Assembly (NCBI RefSeq): GCF_035917455.1
Contig: NZ_CP109078.1
Coordinates: 3,410,001 to 3,474,000 of the forward strand
DNA from: Micromonospora sp. NBC_01796
Lineage (GTDB): Bacteria > Actinomycetota > Actinomycetes > Mycobacteriales > Micromonosporaceae
Direction: 5' to 3'
DNA length: 64,000 nt
Part shown: positions 49,469 through 58,617 of the stretch, one piece after another
Layout of the letters: every line of letters starts with the position of its first letter
Position numbering within the stretch: the first letter of the stretch is position 1
Position numbers and translations under genes: made by a program
Notes under the pieces: model-generated
Seen by the model: only the letters and a program-made list of their open reading frames with translations
What the model was told of the DNA's origin: nothing
Database searches by the model: none

Positions 49469-50266
49469 CTACGACTCCCGCTCCCGGATCGCCCGGTCCA
49501 GCGCACGGTCCAGGACGACCAGCAGGGCGTCGCGTACCGATAGCCGATCCCGGGCGTCGAACCGCACCAGCGGCACATGTTCGCCGATCGCCAGCGCCCA
49601 CCGGATCGAGTCCAGGTCGTGGGCGAGCTGTCCGTCGAACGCGTTCACCGCGACGACAAAGGGCAGTCTCGCGCGCTCGAAGAAGTCGATCGCAGGGTAG
49701 CAGTCATCCAGCCGGGCGCTGTCGACGACAACCAGCGCCCCGAGGGCCCCCCGGGCCAGGTCGTCCCACATGAAACCGAACCTGGACTGACCGGGAGTGC
49801 CGAAGAGGTAGAGCTTCAGACTGCGGTCGATGGTGACGCAGCCGAAGTCCATCGCCACGGTTGTCGTGGTCTTCTCCGACCGGGTGCCGGGGTCGTCCAC
49901 GCCGATTCCGGCGGTGGTCATCTCCGCCTCGGTGGTCAGCGGTGCGATCTCCGAGATGGCACCGACCGTGGTGGTCTTACCGACGCCGAAGCCACCGGCG
50001 ATGAGGATCTTCACCGGGATCGGCGCGGACTTGGGACGACCCGGTGCGGCTCCGCCGGCCCCCATCGGCTCCCCGTAGTCGAGACCGGCGCTCGGGCGGG
50101 CGTGCCGGGCGGCGGGCGCGGACGGCCCGACGTACCCGGCCGGGATGGCGTTGCCACCCGGTCCGCCGTGGCTGGCCGGTCCGCCGTACCGACTCGGCGC
50201 ACTGTTGACGGGGGAGCTGGCGGCCGTCGGGGCGGCCAGCCACTCAGGAGATCGCACGAAGTCCAT
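49469..50266 (-). CDS. cvnD: Conservon GTP-binding protein
   Basis: A 265-residue small-GTPase-like protein. After a 75-residue disordered N-terminus comes the G domain: G1 GGFGVGKTTT, G3 LFGTPGQ, and a NAFD sequence in place of NKxD. It is the CvnD subunit of the cvn regulatory complex, which acts like a membrane-associated signalling switch in actinomycetes. It overlaps cvnC by 23 nt. The complex controls development and secondary metabolism in Streptomyces; here the output is unknown. Confidence 0.9.
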   Translation of the reverse strand: MDFVRSPEWLAAPTAASSPVNSAPSRYGGPASHGGPGGNAIPAGYVGPSAPAARHARPSAGLDYGEPMGAGGAAPGRPKSAPIPVKILIAGGFGVGKTTTVGAISEIAPLTTEAEMTTAGIGVDDPGTRSEKTTTTVAMDFGCVTIDRSLKLYLFGTPGQSRFGFMWDDLARGALGALVVVDSARLDDCYPAIDFFERARLPFVVAVNAFDGQLAHDLDSIRWALAIGEHVPLVRFDARDRLSVRDALLVVLDRALDRAIRERES

Positions 50267-50744
50267 CGATCACTCGCAGAATGAGGTCGGGGTCGTGGGC
50301 ATCCTCGATGTCATAGGTGTGCACATCGAGGTGACCGGTGGCCCGGAGGTCACCGACCAGAATCTTGGTTACGCCGAGATGCAACCGCAAGCGAGCGGAG
50401 ATCTCGGCCACCGACATCGGTTCGGCGCAGAGCGTGACGATGTCCTGTAGCTCCGGTGCGAGTCGACCCAGCGGCGGACTGGTCCAGGAGGGCCCGTCCG
50501 GCCGGGCGGTGACCTGCGTCTCCAGGCAGATCGCCGGGTCGACGCTGTCCACCCGGCCGGCGGTGAGGACAAACGGCCGCAGCCCCTGTGGCACCGGGGC
50601 GCCGAACCCCGACTCCGCGTTGGAGACGTCGCTGTCGATCTCCGGATCGGGTTCGCCGGGTCTCGACGCCGCCGCCTGCAGGTAGGGGCGGATCCGGATG
50701 GCCGGCTCGGGCTCTCTCCCCGCGCCGGCCGCGGGCCGGGTCAC
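50244..50744 (-). CDS. cvnC: Conservon DUF742 protein
   Basis: A 166-residue protein. The N-terminal half is Pro-rich; the C-terminal DUF742 domain (about 80-165) contains PELQDIVTLCAEPMSVAEIS, LGVTKILVGDL and a winged-helix-like end. It is the CvnC component. Its start overlaps the cvnB stop as ATGA/GTGA (50741-50744), and its end overlaps cvnD. Confidence 0.9.
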   Translation of the reverse strand: MTRPAAGAGREPEPAIRIRPYLQAAASRPGEPDPEIDSDVSNAESGFGAPVPQGLRPFVLTAGRVDSVDPAICLETQVTARPDGPSWTSPPLGRLAPELQDIVTLCAEPMSVAEISARLRLHLGVTKILVGDLRATGHLDVHTYDIEDAHDPDLILRVIDGLRAIS

Positions 50745-51217
50745 GACTGTACGGAGTTCTTCAACTCGACGATGAGCCGAGGCGTGAGCGCACTTCCCGC
50801 CCGGCCCGCGAAGAGCGTCATCTCGTACGCGACCGTGCCCAGGTTTGCTGAGCGGTCAGCGACGACGCCGAGTACGGAGCCACTGCTGATCGAGCTGACC
50901 AGCAGATAACCGTCGGTCATGTCCACGATCACCCGATTCAGTCCGCCGAGTGAGTACCAGTTGGCCGCGCCCCCGGCGAGGCTGGTCATGCCGGAGACGA
51001 CCGCTGCGAGTCGCTCCGCGTTGGACCGGTCCTTGATCGCGGACATCGCCATCAGCAGTCCGTCGGACGAGACCGCGATCGCCTCGACCACCCCGGCCGT
51101 GTTGGTGGTGAACGAGTCCAGCAGCCAGTTGAAGGTCCGGGCTTCCTGGCTGAGCTCTCCGGTGGCCGCACCGGACTGCTCACGGTCGATGCTGTCGCGG
51201 ATGAAGGGGCTGGTCAT
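50741..51217 (-). CDS. cvnB: Conservon roadblock/LC7 protein
   Basis: A 158-residue Roadblock/LC7-domain protein (about 25-130: FNWLLDSFTTNTAGVVEAIA, SSDGLLMAMS, SVLGVVADRSANLGTVAYEM). These proteins bind the GTPase CvnD and act as its regulator. The start overlaps the cvnA stop by 4 nt. Confidence 0.92.
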   Translation of the reverse strand: MTSPFIRDSIDREQSGAATGELSQEARTFNWLLDSFTTNTAGVVEAIAVSSDGLLMAMSAIKDRSNAERLAAVVSGMTSLAGGAANWYSLGGLNRVIVDMTDGYLLVSSISSGSVLGVVADRSANLGTVAYEMTLFAGRAGSALTPRLIVELKNSVQS

Positions 51218-54084
51218 CGTGGTGTTTCCTCTTCGTGACGGTGGTCGGTACGGACTTCGCTCAGGGCACGGGCCACCCCGGCCTCGAACTGGGTGACGAG
51301 GTTCCGGACCTCATCCGGGTTGTCGGGGCGGCTGCCGGACCGGTGCCGGTCCCAGCGGGGTGCCGGTCCGGTCGGCTCCAGGTTGCGGCCCGGTACCCGC
51401 CGGGTGAGCTGCACCGGTCCCGCCGCTACCGGGGCCACCTCCGGTGCCACGCCCCGGGTCGCCCCCTCCGGCTCCCCGACCGGGGAGGTCGTTCCCGGCT
51501 GCTGGCGCTGCGCCCGTCGTACGCCGGCTTCGAACTCCTCGATCAGCGCGCGGACCACGGAGGGGTCGGCCGGCTGAGGGCCGCTGTTGCGGCCCGGTCC
51601 CCGGCCGGCCGCGCCGGGTCCGTTGTTGGCGGGCAACTGGGCGCCGGGGACCCGCTGGCGCAGTCCGAGCGCCTTGGCGGCACCGGCTTCGTCGGCCGCC
51701 GTCGCCGCCTCCCGGGTGTCGCCCGACCCGGCCGGGGCGGTCGTACCGTCGACCGGTGCCCCGGCGAACGCGTTCCATGGCACGCCCGCCGCCAGCGACC
51801 GGCTGGCCCGGTCCAGCAGCGCCGCGTCGAACACCGGCTCCACCAGGCTCTCGACCGGCAACGCGTCCAGTTCCGTACGGGCCCCGGCCGGCGCCTCGAC
51901 TCCGCTGCGCCCGGCTCCCGGTTCGGGTTCACCCGGCCCGCTCGGCGTGAGCTGCACCGGTGCGACCTGGGGCGCCGTGAGCTGCGAGGGCTCGGTCTGG
52001 ACCGGCTCGGTCTGGACCGGCTGGGCCTGCGCCGGTTCGGCCTGCACCGGTGGGGCGAGTGGCGTGCTGACCAGCGCCCGGATCGGGTCGGCGACCGGTC
52101 CGATCGGCGCCGGTTTCCGGGTCGGCAACGTCCCGGCCGGGGCCGGATCCGCGTTCTGCACGACCTCCGCCCAGGTCAGTGATGTCGTCGGTACGGTGGC
52201 CCGCGCCACCGCGACCGCCGACGACTCGGTCCGGCGGGCCACCAGGAGCCGGTCGGCGATCTCGATCTCCACGGTCACCCCGCCGCCGGAGGTCGCCGAC
52301 AGGGTCACCTGCCAGCCGTGCCGGCGGGCCAACCGACCGACCACGAAGAGTCCGAGCACCTCGGTCGGGGCCAGGTCGAGCCGTTCCCGCAGGGTCAACC
52401 GGGCGTTCTCCTCGGTCAACCGTTCGCCGGTCATGCCGATGCCGTGGTCGACCAGGGTCAGCTTCACCCCGCCCTCGACCACCTCGCCGGTGACCGTCAC
52501 CCGGGTGTGCGGCGGGGAGAAGGCGGTGGCGTTCTCCATCAACTCGGCCAGGGTCAGTACGAGATCACCGATGACCGCCGGTGCCACGCCCATGTCGACC
52601 CGTACCTGGACGTCGACCCGGGTGTAGTCCTCGATCTCACCGAGGGCGAGCCGGACGACGTCGCCGAGCGGCATCGGCGCCACGTGCCCGTCGGCGCCGG
52701 CCGAGCCGGAGAGGACAACCAGGCTGCTCGCGCTGCGGCGCAGTCGGCTGGAGACGTGGTCGAGGCGGTAGAGGTGCTGCAGTCGGGTGGGGTCGGTCTC
52801 CTGGTGCTCCAACCGGTCGATCAGGGCGATCTGCCGGCCGACCAGGTTCTGCGTCCGCCGGCCGACGTGACCGAACATCTGCGCCACGTTGCGCCGGCTC
52901 GCCGCCTGCCGTTCGACCAGGCGGGCCGCCGTACCCTGCACCCGGTCGAAGGCGCGGGCCAGGTCGCCGATCTCGTCGCGGGCCCGGATGTCGACCGGGT
53001 CCAGTCGGATCGAGGTGGCCGACTCGGACTCGTCGTCGGCGATCCGGACCAGTTCCCCCTCGGCGACCCTGGCCACCCGGTCGGCGGACTGGGTGAGCCG
53101 GATCAGCGGCCGGGCGACCGTACGGGCCACCGCCAGGCTGAGCAGGACCACCACCAGGAGGGTGAGCAGAACCAGCCCGCCGACCCAGTACGCAGTGGTC
53201 AGCGCCGCCCGCTGTTCCGCCGTCACCTGGCGGATGACATCGGTGACGATCCGCTTCTCCACGAACTGCCCGAGGGTGATCAGGGAGGCGACCGCGGGGA
53301 AGAGCCGTTGCATGCTGAACCCGGCGATCGTGCCCTCGGGGTCCTGGACGAACCGGGTGAGGAACTCGCTGCTGGTCCGGTTCGCCACCGCGTCCTCGAC
53401 CAGCCGGTAGAGCGCGTTCTGTTCCGGTGTGGCGAAGGCGCTGAACCGGGTCGTGTTGACCGTCAGGGCGGCCATGTTGCCGACGTACGCGGTGATCGCG
53501 GCCTGGTCCTTGCTCGCGACCACGAGCACGATGATCGACGCCCCGGCGCTGATCCCCTCGTCCGTACGGAGCACCGCGTCGAGTGCGACGACCTGGCGCC
53601 CCTGCGGCGTGGCGGTGTCCACCCCGTCCATCAGGTGCAGGGATTCGATCAGCGCCACGTTGATCGGCCCGAACTTGCCCAGGACCTGCTCCGGGGTGGC
53701 CTTGCGGCTGAGCACCGCGGTACGCAACTCGGCGAGCTGCTGCACTCCGGCGATCGCGGTCGACACCCGGTCGGTGAGCTTGTCCCCGAGGTCGGCGCGC
53801 AGGTCGGCGATCTCGTCGCTGACCGTGGCCGACTGCTGGATCAGCGTGGAGCGGGTGGCGTGGCCGAGCAGGTAGCCGATGGAGAGCAGCCGTTCCTGCT
53901 GCAACTCCTGCACCAGCGAGCCGATCCGGCCGGCGGTGCGTACCGCCTCGGCGGTGTCGGCGGCGCGGCTGGCCTGGCTCACCCGTTCGACGACCACCGG
54001 TACGGCCAGGCCGACCATGGTGATCAGCGGGGTGATGACCAGCAGCGCGAGCTTGGCCCGGATCCGGAGCCTACCGAGCAGCAT
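51214..54084 (-). CDS. cvnA: Conservon sensor histidine kinase-like protein
   Basis: A 956-residue membrane sensor. Two transmembrane helices (about 8-28 and 302-325) enclose a nitrate-sensor-like extracellular domain; then HAMP (about 330-395), a dimerisation region (RRNVAQMFGHVGRRTQNLVG) and a HATPase_c domain (N-box LAELMENATAFS, then DHGIGM). The canonical phospho-His motif is not evident, as in other CvnA proteins. About 350 C-terminal residues are Pro/Gln/Val-rich and disordered. I chose ATG 54084; an in-frame GTG 54123 is possible. Confidence 0.9.
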   Translation of the reverse strand: MLLGRLRIRAKLALLVITPLITMVGLAVPVVVERVSQASRAADTAEAVRTAGRIGSLVQELQQERLLSIGYLLGHATRSTLIQQSATVSDEIADLRADLGDKLTDRVSTAIAGVQQLAELRTAVLSRKATPEQVLGKFGPINVALIESLHLMDGVDTATPQGRQVVALDAVLRTDEGISAGASIIVLVVASKDQAAITAYVGNMAALTVNTTRFSAFATPEQNALYRLVEDAVANRTSSEFLTRFVQDPEGTIAGFSMQRLFPAVASLITLGQFVEKRIVTDVIRQVTAEQRAALTTAYWVGGLVLLTLLVVVLLSLAVARTVARPLIRLTQSADRVARVAEGELVRIADDESESATSIRLDPVDIRARDEIGDLARAFDRVQGTAARLVERQAASRRNVAQMFGHVGRRTQNLVGRQIALIDRLEHQETDPTRLQHLYRLDHVSSRLRRSASSLVVLSGSAGADGHVAPMPLGDVVRLALGEIEDYTRVDVQVRVDMGVAPAVIGDLVLTLAELMENATAFSPPHTRVTVTGEVVEGGVKLTLVDHGIGMTGERLTEENARLTLRERLDLAPTEVLGLFVVGRLARRHGWQVTLSATSGGGVTVEIEIADRLLVARRTESSAVAVARATVPTTSLTWAEVVQNADPAPAGTLPTRKPAPIGPVADPIRALVSTPLAPPVQAEPAQAQPVQTEPVQTEPSQLTAPQVAPVQLTPSGPGEPEPGAGRSGVEAPAGARTELDALPVESLVEPVFDAALLDRASRSLAAGVPWNAFAGAPVDGTTAPAGSGDTREAATAADEAGAAKALGLRQRVPGAQLPANNGPGAAGRGPGRNSGPQPADPSVVRALIEEFEAGVRRAQRQQPGTTSPVGEPEGATRGVAPEVAPVAAGPVQLTRRVPGRNLEPTGPAPRWDRHRSGSRPDNPDEVRNLVTQFEAGVARALSEVRTDHRHEEETPR

Positions 54085-55297
54085 CGGAACGCCCCCAACC
54101 GCCGGGGCCGTCGGAACCGGCACCGGCCGTGGCGACCGGACGACCGGGCGGTTGCGTGCCCGGTGCGCCGGCCGGTCCGGAGGCGGACCATTCGGCGAGT
54201 GCGTCCCAGCGGCCCGGTTCGGCGCTGACCGGCTCGGCCACAGGGCCGTCCGGGGTGCCCGGTGCGGCCGGTGCGGTGCCGCGACGACGGCCGCTGAGCA
54301 CGATCGCCGTGGCCAGGCCGGCCATGAGCACCAGTGCCAGGGCGGCGGCGCCGTAGGTGACCTGCTGGTCGCGGGCCAACCGGTTGTTGCGGGCGTCGAT
54401 CAGGGCGGAGAGTTCGGTGAGGATGATCGCGGAGAGTTGCTCGGCGGCGGCGTGGGCGGTCACCCGGGCCCCGGCGATCTGGGTCAGATCGGCCTGGGAG
54501 GTGCCGTCGGTCAGCGCGGCCGACGCGCTGAGGGCCTCGGTCGCGCGCTGGTAGCTGTCGAGCTGGTTGAGCAGGTTGCCACCGAGGTTGGGGCTGTCGG
54601 TGCTCTCCACCGCGGACTGCAGGGAGTCGATCAGGTCGGCGGCCGGGTCGAGCAGCGACGTACGGGCGGCGGTCAGCTCGGCGACCGTGGTCAGGCGTTC
54701 GGTGGACCGTCGGGCCGCTCCGATCACCGCGAGGTCGGCGAGCCGTCCGGCGGCGACCATCGCGTTGGGTAGTTCCTCCCCGACGGCATCCTGGAGGTAG
54801 TACGAGTCGGCCTCGGGGTCGCGCATCAGTCCGGAGCTCTCCCGCACCTTGGCGTAGAGGGCCAGCAGCAGGTCGGCGGCCTCGCGGTAGACGGTGTACG
54901 CGGCCTCGGGGTTGCTGGGTCCGCCGCGGTCGGGCAGGGCCTCGATCTTGGCCCGTACGCCGGCCCACCGCTCGCGGGTGCGCAGTTCGGCGCCGAGCCG
55001 GGTGTCGACGGCGGTGGTCCGTTCCACCGCCGTGGCCAGGGCCTCGCGCAGCACCGGGCGGCCGGCCACGGTCGCCGACTGGGCCTCGGTGAGGGCCACC
55101 GTCACGTCGGCGAGCGAGCGCAGATACTCGACCCCGTGCTGTTCCCGGCCGGCCAGTTCCTGATCGGCGTCGACCGATCGCTGTAGCTGTACGAAGAGCA
55201 CGGCAACCGGCACCAACAAGATCACCACGAGGAACAGGCGCAGTGCGTTACCGGGCGCGTTCGGCCATCGTCGGGGCCGCTGCGCGGGAACTGTCAT
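54071..55297 (-). CDS. Membrane sensor-like protein, first gene of the cvn operon
   Basis: A 408-residue protein with two transmembrane helices (about 19-38 and 313-333) around an all-helical extracytoplasmic domain that resembles the nitrate-sensing domain of CvnA (LADVTVALTEAQSATVAGRP). The cytoplasmic tail is short, disordered and has no kinase domain. It overlaps cvnA by 14 nt. I infer a co-receptor that shares the ligand or dimerises with CvnA. ATG 55297 has GGAGGAG 7 nt upstream. Confidence 0.78.
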   Translation of the reverse strand: MTVPAQRPRRWPNAPGNALRLFLVVILLVPVAVLFVQLQRSVDADQELAGREQHGVEYLRSLADVTVALTEAQSATVAGRPVLREALATAVERTTAVDTRLGAELRTRERWAGVRAKIEALPDRGGPSNPEAAYTVYREAADLLLALYAKVRESSGLMRDPEADSYYLQDAVGEELPNAMVAAGRLADLAVIGAARRSTERLTTVAELTAARTSLLDPAADLIDSLQSAVESTDSPNLGGNLLNQLDSYQRATEALSASAALTDGTSQADLTQIAGARVTAHAAAEQLSAIILTELSALIDARNNRLARDQQVTYGAAALALVLMAGLATAIVLSGRRRGTAPAAPGTPDGPVAEPVSAEPGRWDALAEWSASGPAGAPGTQPPGRPVATAGAGSDGPGGWGRSDAAR

Positions 55298-55667
55298 CGT
55301 GTATCTCCTCCGGCGACGGCCAAGGTCCGGTGGTGGGCGCCGAGGCCGCCGGGGTCCCGCCCACCGGAGCGGAAAACTAACTGAACGTCCGACTCCGTCC
55401 GTCCATCACGAACAGTCAGTTTCACGTCAGTTGCGGACCTGTGGTTGCGGGTACTCATATTCGTGACTCTGCGTGCTTATTGTCGAGCGACATGTATCGA
55501 TTGAGCTTAATGTCCTGGTAGATCGGAATTCACATAGTCCGAATTTGTCCTCCCGTGCTCGGCCTTGGGATGTTCGTACGATGCATTTCGATCACCGATC
55601 GGGTTGACCGGACGGACGTACGGCGGATCTCAGCCCCCGCACAGGTTCCGGCCCGTACGGTGTGCCC
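55298..55667. other. Divergent intergenic region, cvn operon and hydrolase-ABC gene
   Basis: No gene is seen in 370 bp. It is AT-richer between about 55440 and 55560. TACGGT (55656-55661) lies 6 nt before the ATG at 55668 and is a leaderless -10 candidate. I could not pick a promoter for the cvn operon with confidence. Confidence 0.45.
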
Positions 55668-58616
55668 ATGCCTTCCGCGCTGCCGTCCCGGCTCCGCCGT
55701 GCCCTCCACCGTGTCCGGTCGGCGGCGAGCCGCCTGGGGCGACGTCGACTCGGCGCGTCCGCCCTGGTCATAGCGCTGCTCGCGGCCCTGGTCGGGTGGG
55801 CGGTCTGGCCCGAGGGCGTTTCCTTCCGTACCGAGGACCGCATGATCAGCCTCCGGTCCGGACCGGACGGAAACCAGCCGATCGACCTCGACACCACGCT
55901 TTACCTGCCCGATCGGGCCACCGCCGCGGACCCGGTCCCGGCGGTCCTGTTGCCGCACGGCTTCGGTGGGACAAAGGAATCGGTCCGCTCCGACGCCGAG
56001 GAGCTGGCCGAACACGGGTACGCGGTGCTGGCGTACACCGCGCGGGGGTTCGGCCGCAGCGGCGGGGAGATCCACCTGGACAGTCCCGACTTCGAGGTAC
56101 GGGACGCCTCCCGACTGCTCGACTGGCTCGCCGCCCGGCCGGAGATCCGTACCGACACGACCGGTGACCCGAGGGTGGGAGTCGTCGGCGGTTCGTACGG
56201 CGGCGGCCTGGCGTTGCTGCTCGCCGCCGCCGACCCGAGGGTGGACGCGATCGTCCCGATGATCACCTGGCACGACCTGGCCGCGTCCTTCCTGCCCGAG
56301 TCGAGCGGCGGATCCACCCTGGAGGGGGTGTTCAAGAAGGGCTGGGCGGGCGTCCTGTTCGGCAGTGGCGGCAACGGTCCCGGCGGACTCGGCGGTCTCG
56401 GACCGGGCGGCACCAACCCGGCCGGAGGGCCCGGCAACACCGCGTCGACCACCGGGCCGACCGCCGCCCCGACGGTCACGCCCAGCGTGGCCCCCTCGAC
56501 CCGCCCCGGTCCGGGGATCGGTCCGGGGACCGCCCCCGGAGCCGGGGTGAACAATCCGGGCTGCGGCCGGTTCGCCGCCGACGTCTGCGCCGCCTACCTG
56601 GAGATCGCCACCACCGGGCGGGCGAACGAGCAGGCGGTCGCCCTGCTGCGCCGGTCCAGCCCGGCCGGCGTACTCGACCGGATCAAGGCGCCGACGCTGC
56701 TGATCCAGGGCGAGGCCGACACGCTCTTCCCGCTCAGCGACGCCGACGCCAACGCCCGTGGCATCGCCGCCGCCGGAACCCCCGTACGCGTGGCCTGGTT
56801 CACCGGTGGGCACGACGGCGGTGCCGGCCCCCAGACCGACCAGGACCGGACCAAGTTCCTCACCGTGCAGTGGCTCGACCACTACGTACGCGGCGACGCC
56901 GCCAACCCCGGCACCGGGTTCACCTGGTCCCGGCTGGCCGGCTTCGACGCACTCGACCGGGGCCTGGTCGCCACCGGCTTCCGAACCGCCGACTACCCCG
57001 GCCTGACCGGCACCGACACGGCGGCCGGCGGCGGCACCCGCACGGTCGCGGTGGGCGGACCACCGCAGCAGGTCGCGAACCCGCCGAACGGCAACCCGGC
57101 CGCGATCTCGACCGTGCCGTTCGCCGGTGCGCTGTCGAGCGTGGTCGGCGGGGTGGCCGGGGACCTGCCCGGCCAGCACGCCCGGTTCGTCACCGAACCG
57201 CTCACCGATCCGGTCGACGTGGTCGGCGCGCCGACGGTGTCGATCCGGGCCGCGTCACCGACCGGCGAGGCCGTCCTCTTCGTCAAGCTCTACGACATCG
57301 GCCCGGACGGAACCGCCGAACTGCCCAGCGGCCTGATCGCCCCGGTCCGGCTGACCGGCCTCCCGGCCGACCTGACCGGTGCCGCACCCGCGCGGGTGAC
57401 CCTGCCGGCGATCGTGCACCGGGTCGAGGCCGGACACCGGTTGGCGCTGGTCGTGGCCACCTCCGACCAGGGCTACGCCACCCCGGTCGAACCGACCGTC
57501 TACTCGGTCGCGCTCGGCGGCGACCAGATCACCCTGCCCACGGTGACCGGGGAGCCGATCCCCACCACCGGAGTGCTCTGGCGCTGGGCGCTGGCCGCCC
57601 TGCTCGCCGCGATCGCGGTCGGGCTCGTCGTGGTCCTGCTGGTGGTCCGCCGCCGGCACCGCCGCCACGACACCTCCGTGACCGCGGAGTACGCGGACAT
57701 CCCGCTGGTCATCCGCGACCTGCGCAAGGAGTACGCGGACGGCTTCGTGGCCGTCTCCCGGGTCGACTTCGAGGTGCACCGGGGGCAGGTGGTCGGCCTG
57801 CTCGGGCCGAACGGTGCCGGCAAGACCACCACCCTGCGGGTGCTGATGGGGCTGACCCAGCCGACCGCCGGCAGGATCTTCGTCTTCGGGCACCGGCTGG
57901 TCCCCGGTTCGCCGGTGCTCTCCCGGATCGGCTCGCTGGTCGAGGGGCCCGGATTCCTGCCGCACCTGAGCGGGATCGAGAACCTGCGGTCGTACTGGCG
58001 GGCGACGGGGCGGCCGCTCGCCGACGCCCACTTCGAGGAGGCGCTGGAGATCGCCGGCCTCGGTGACTCGGTGCACCGCAGGATCAGGACGTACAGCCAC
58101 GGGATGCGGCAGCGGTTGGCGATCGCCCAGGCCATGCTCGGTCTGCCCGAGCTGCTGGTGCTGGACGAACCGACCGACGGGCTCGACCCGCCGCAGATCG
58201 CCGAGATGCGCCGGGTGCTGCGCCGGTACGCCACCGGCGGCCGGGCGGTGCTGGTCTCCAGCCACCTACTGGCCGAGGTGGAGCAGTCCTGCACCCACGC
58301 CGTGGTGGTCAACAAGGGCACCATCGTCGCCTCCGGACCGGTCGACGAGATCGTCGGCGAGTCGCCCAGCGTGCAGTTCGACGTCAGCGACCCGGCCGCC
58401 GCTCGTGCCGTACTCGATCGGCTCGACGGGGTGGAAGTGCTGTCGAACGGGGACGGGACGCTGGTGGTGGACGTGAACGGGACCGCCCGCAGCGAGGTGG
58501 TCGCCGAACTGGTCCGGGCCGGGGTGGGGGTCGACCGGGTGATGCCACGGCGCCGACTGGAGGACGCGTTCCTCGCCCTGGTCGGCGACAACTCACGGGG
58601 AAGCGGGGACCGCTGA
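55668..58616 (+). CDS. Fused exported serine hydrolase (S15/CocE-like) - ABC ATPase
   Basis: A 982-residue chimera. An N-terminal transmembrane helix (about 29-46) is followed by an alpha/beta-hydrolase domain with triad S176 (VVGGSYGGG), D351 (GEADTLF) and H382 (FTGGHDGG); a Gly/Pro/Thr insert lies at about 232-297. A C-terminal jelly-roll-like domain of the X-Pro dipeptidyl-peptidase type follows (about 450-625), then a second helix (about 637-657). Last is a full ABC ATPase (GPNGAGKTT near 711, YSHGMRQRLA signature, LLVLDEPTDGLD). Topology puts the hydrolase outside and the ATPase inside. The permease starts 1 nt after the stop. Confidence 0.88.
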   Translation: MPSALPSRLRRALHRVRSAASRLGRRRLGASALVIALLAALVGWAVWPEGVSFRTEDRMISLRSGPDGNQPIDLDTTLYLPDRATAADPVPAVLLPHGFGGTKESVRSDAEELAEHGYAVLAYTARGFGRSGGEIHLDSPDFEVRDASRLLDWLAARPEIRTDTTGDPRVGVVGGSYGGGLALLLAAADPRVDAIVPMITWHDLAASFLPESSGGSTLEGVFKKGWAGVLFGSGGNGPGGLGGLGPGGTNPAGGPGNTASTTGPTAAPTVTPSVAPSTRPGPGIGPGTAPGAGVNNPGCGRFAADVCAAYLEIATTGRANEQAVALLRRSSPAGVLDRIKAPTLLIQGEADTLFPLSDADANARGIAAAGTPVRVAWFTGGHDGGAGPQTDQDRTKFLTVQWLDHYVRGDAANPGTGFTWSRLAGFDALDRGLVATGFRTADYPGLTGTDTAAGGGTRTVAVGGPPQQVANPPNGNPAAISTVPFAGALSSVVGGVAGDLPGQHARFVTEPLTDPVDVVGAPTVSIRAASPTGEAVLFVKLYDIGPDGTAELPSGLIAPVRLTGLPADLTGAAPARVTLPAIVHRVEAGHRLALVVATSDQGYATPVEPTVYSVALGGDQITLPTVTGEPIPTTGVLWRWALAALLAAIAVGLVVVLLVVRRRHRRHDTSVTAEYADIPLVIRDLRKEYADGFVAVSRVDFEVHRGQVVGLLGPNGAGKTTTLRVLMGLTQPTAGRIFVFGHRLVPGSPVLSRIGSLVEGPGFLPHLSGIENLRSYWRATGRPLADAHFEEALEIAGLGDSVHRRIRTYSHGMRQRLAIAQAMLGLPELLVLDEPTDGLDPPQIAEMRRVLRRYATGGRAVLVSSHLLAEVEQSCTHAVVVNKGTIVASGPVDEIVGESPSVQFDVSDPAAARAVLDRLDGVEVLSNGDGTLVVDVNGTARSEVVAELVRAGVGVDRVMPRRRLEDAFLALVGDNSRGSGDR

Positions 58617-58617
58617 C

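Noticed and set aside
47340-49700. A 786-codon open frame on the plus strand
   Set aside because: Antisense to the AAA+ ATPase and two cvn genes; no protein features.
52318-54228. A 636-codon open frame on the plus strand
   Set aside because: Antisense to cvnA, which has clear sensor and HATPase motifs.
55668-58616. Frameshift joining two separate genes (hydrolase and ABC ATPase)
   Set aside because: The frame is continuous, the join passes through a credible transmembrane helix and basic linker, and the permease follows directly, so a true fusion is more likely.
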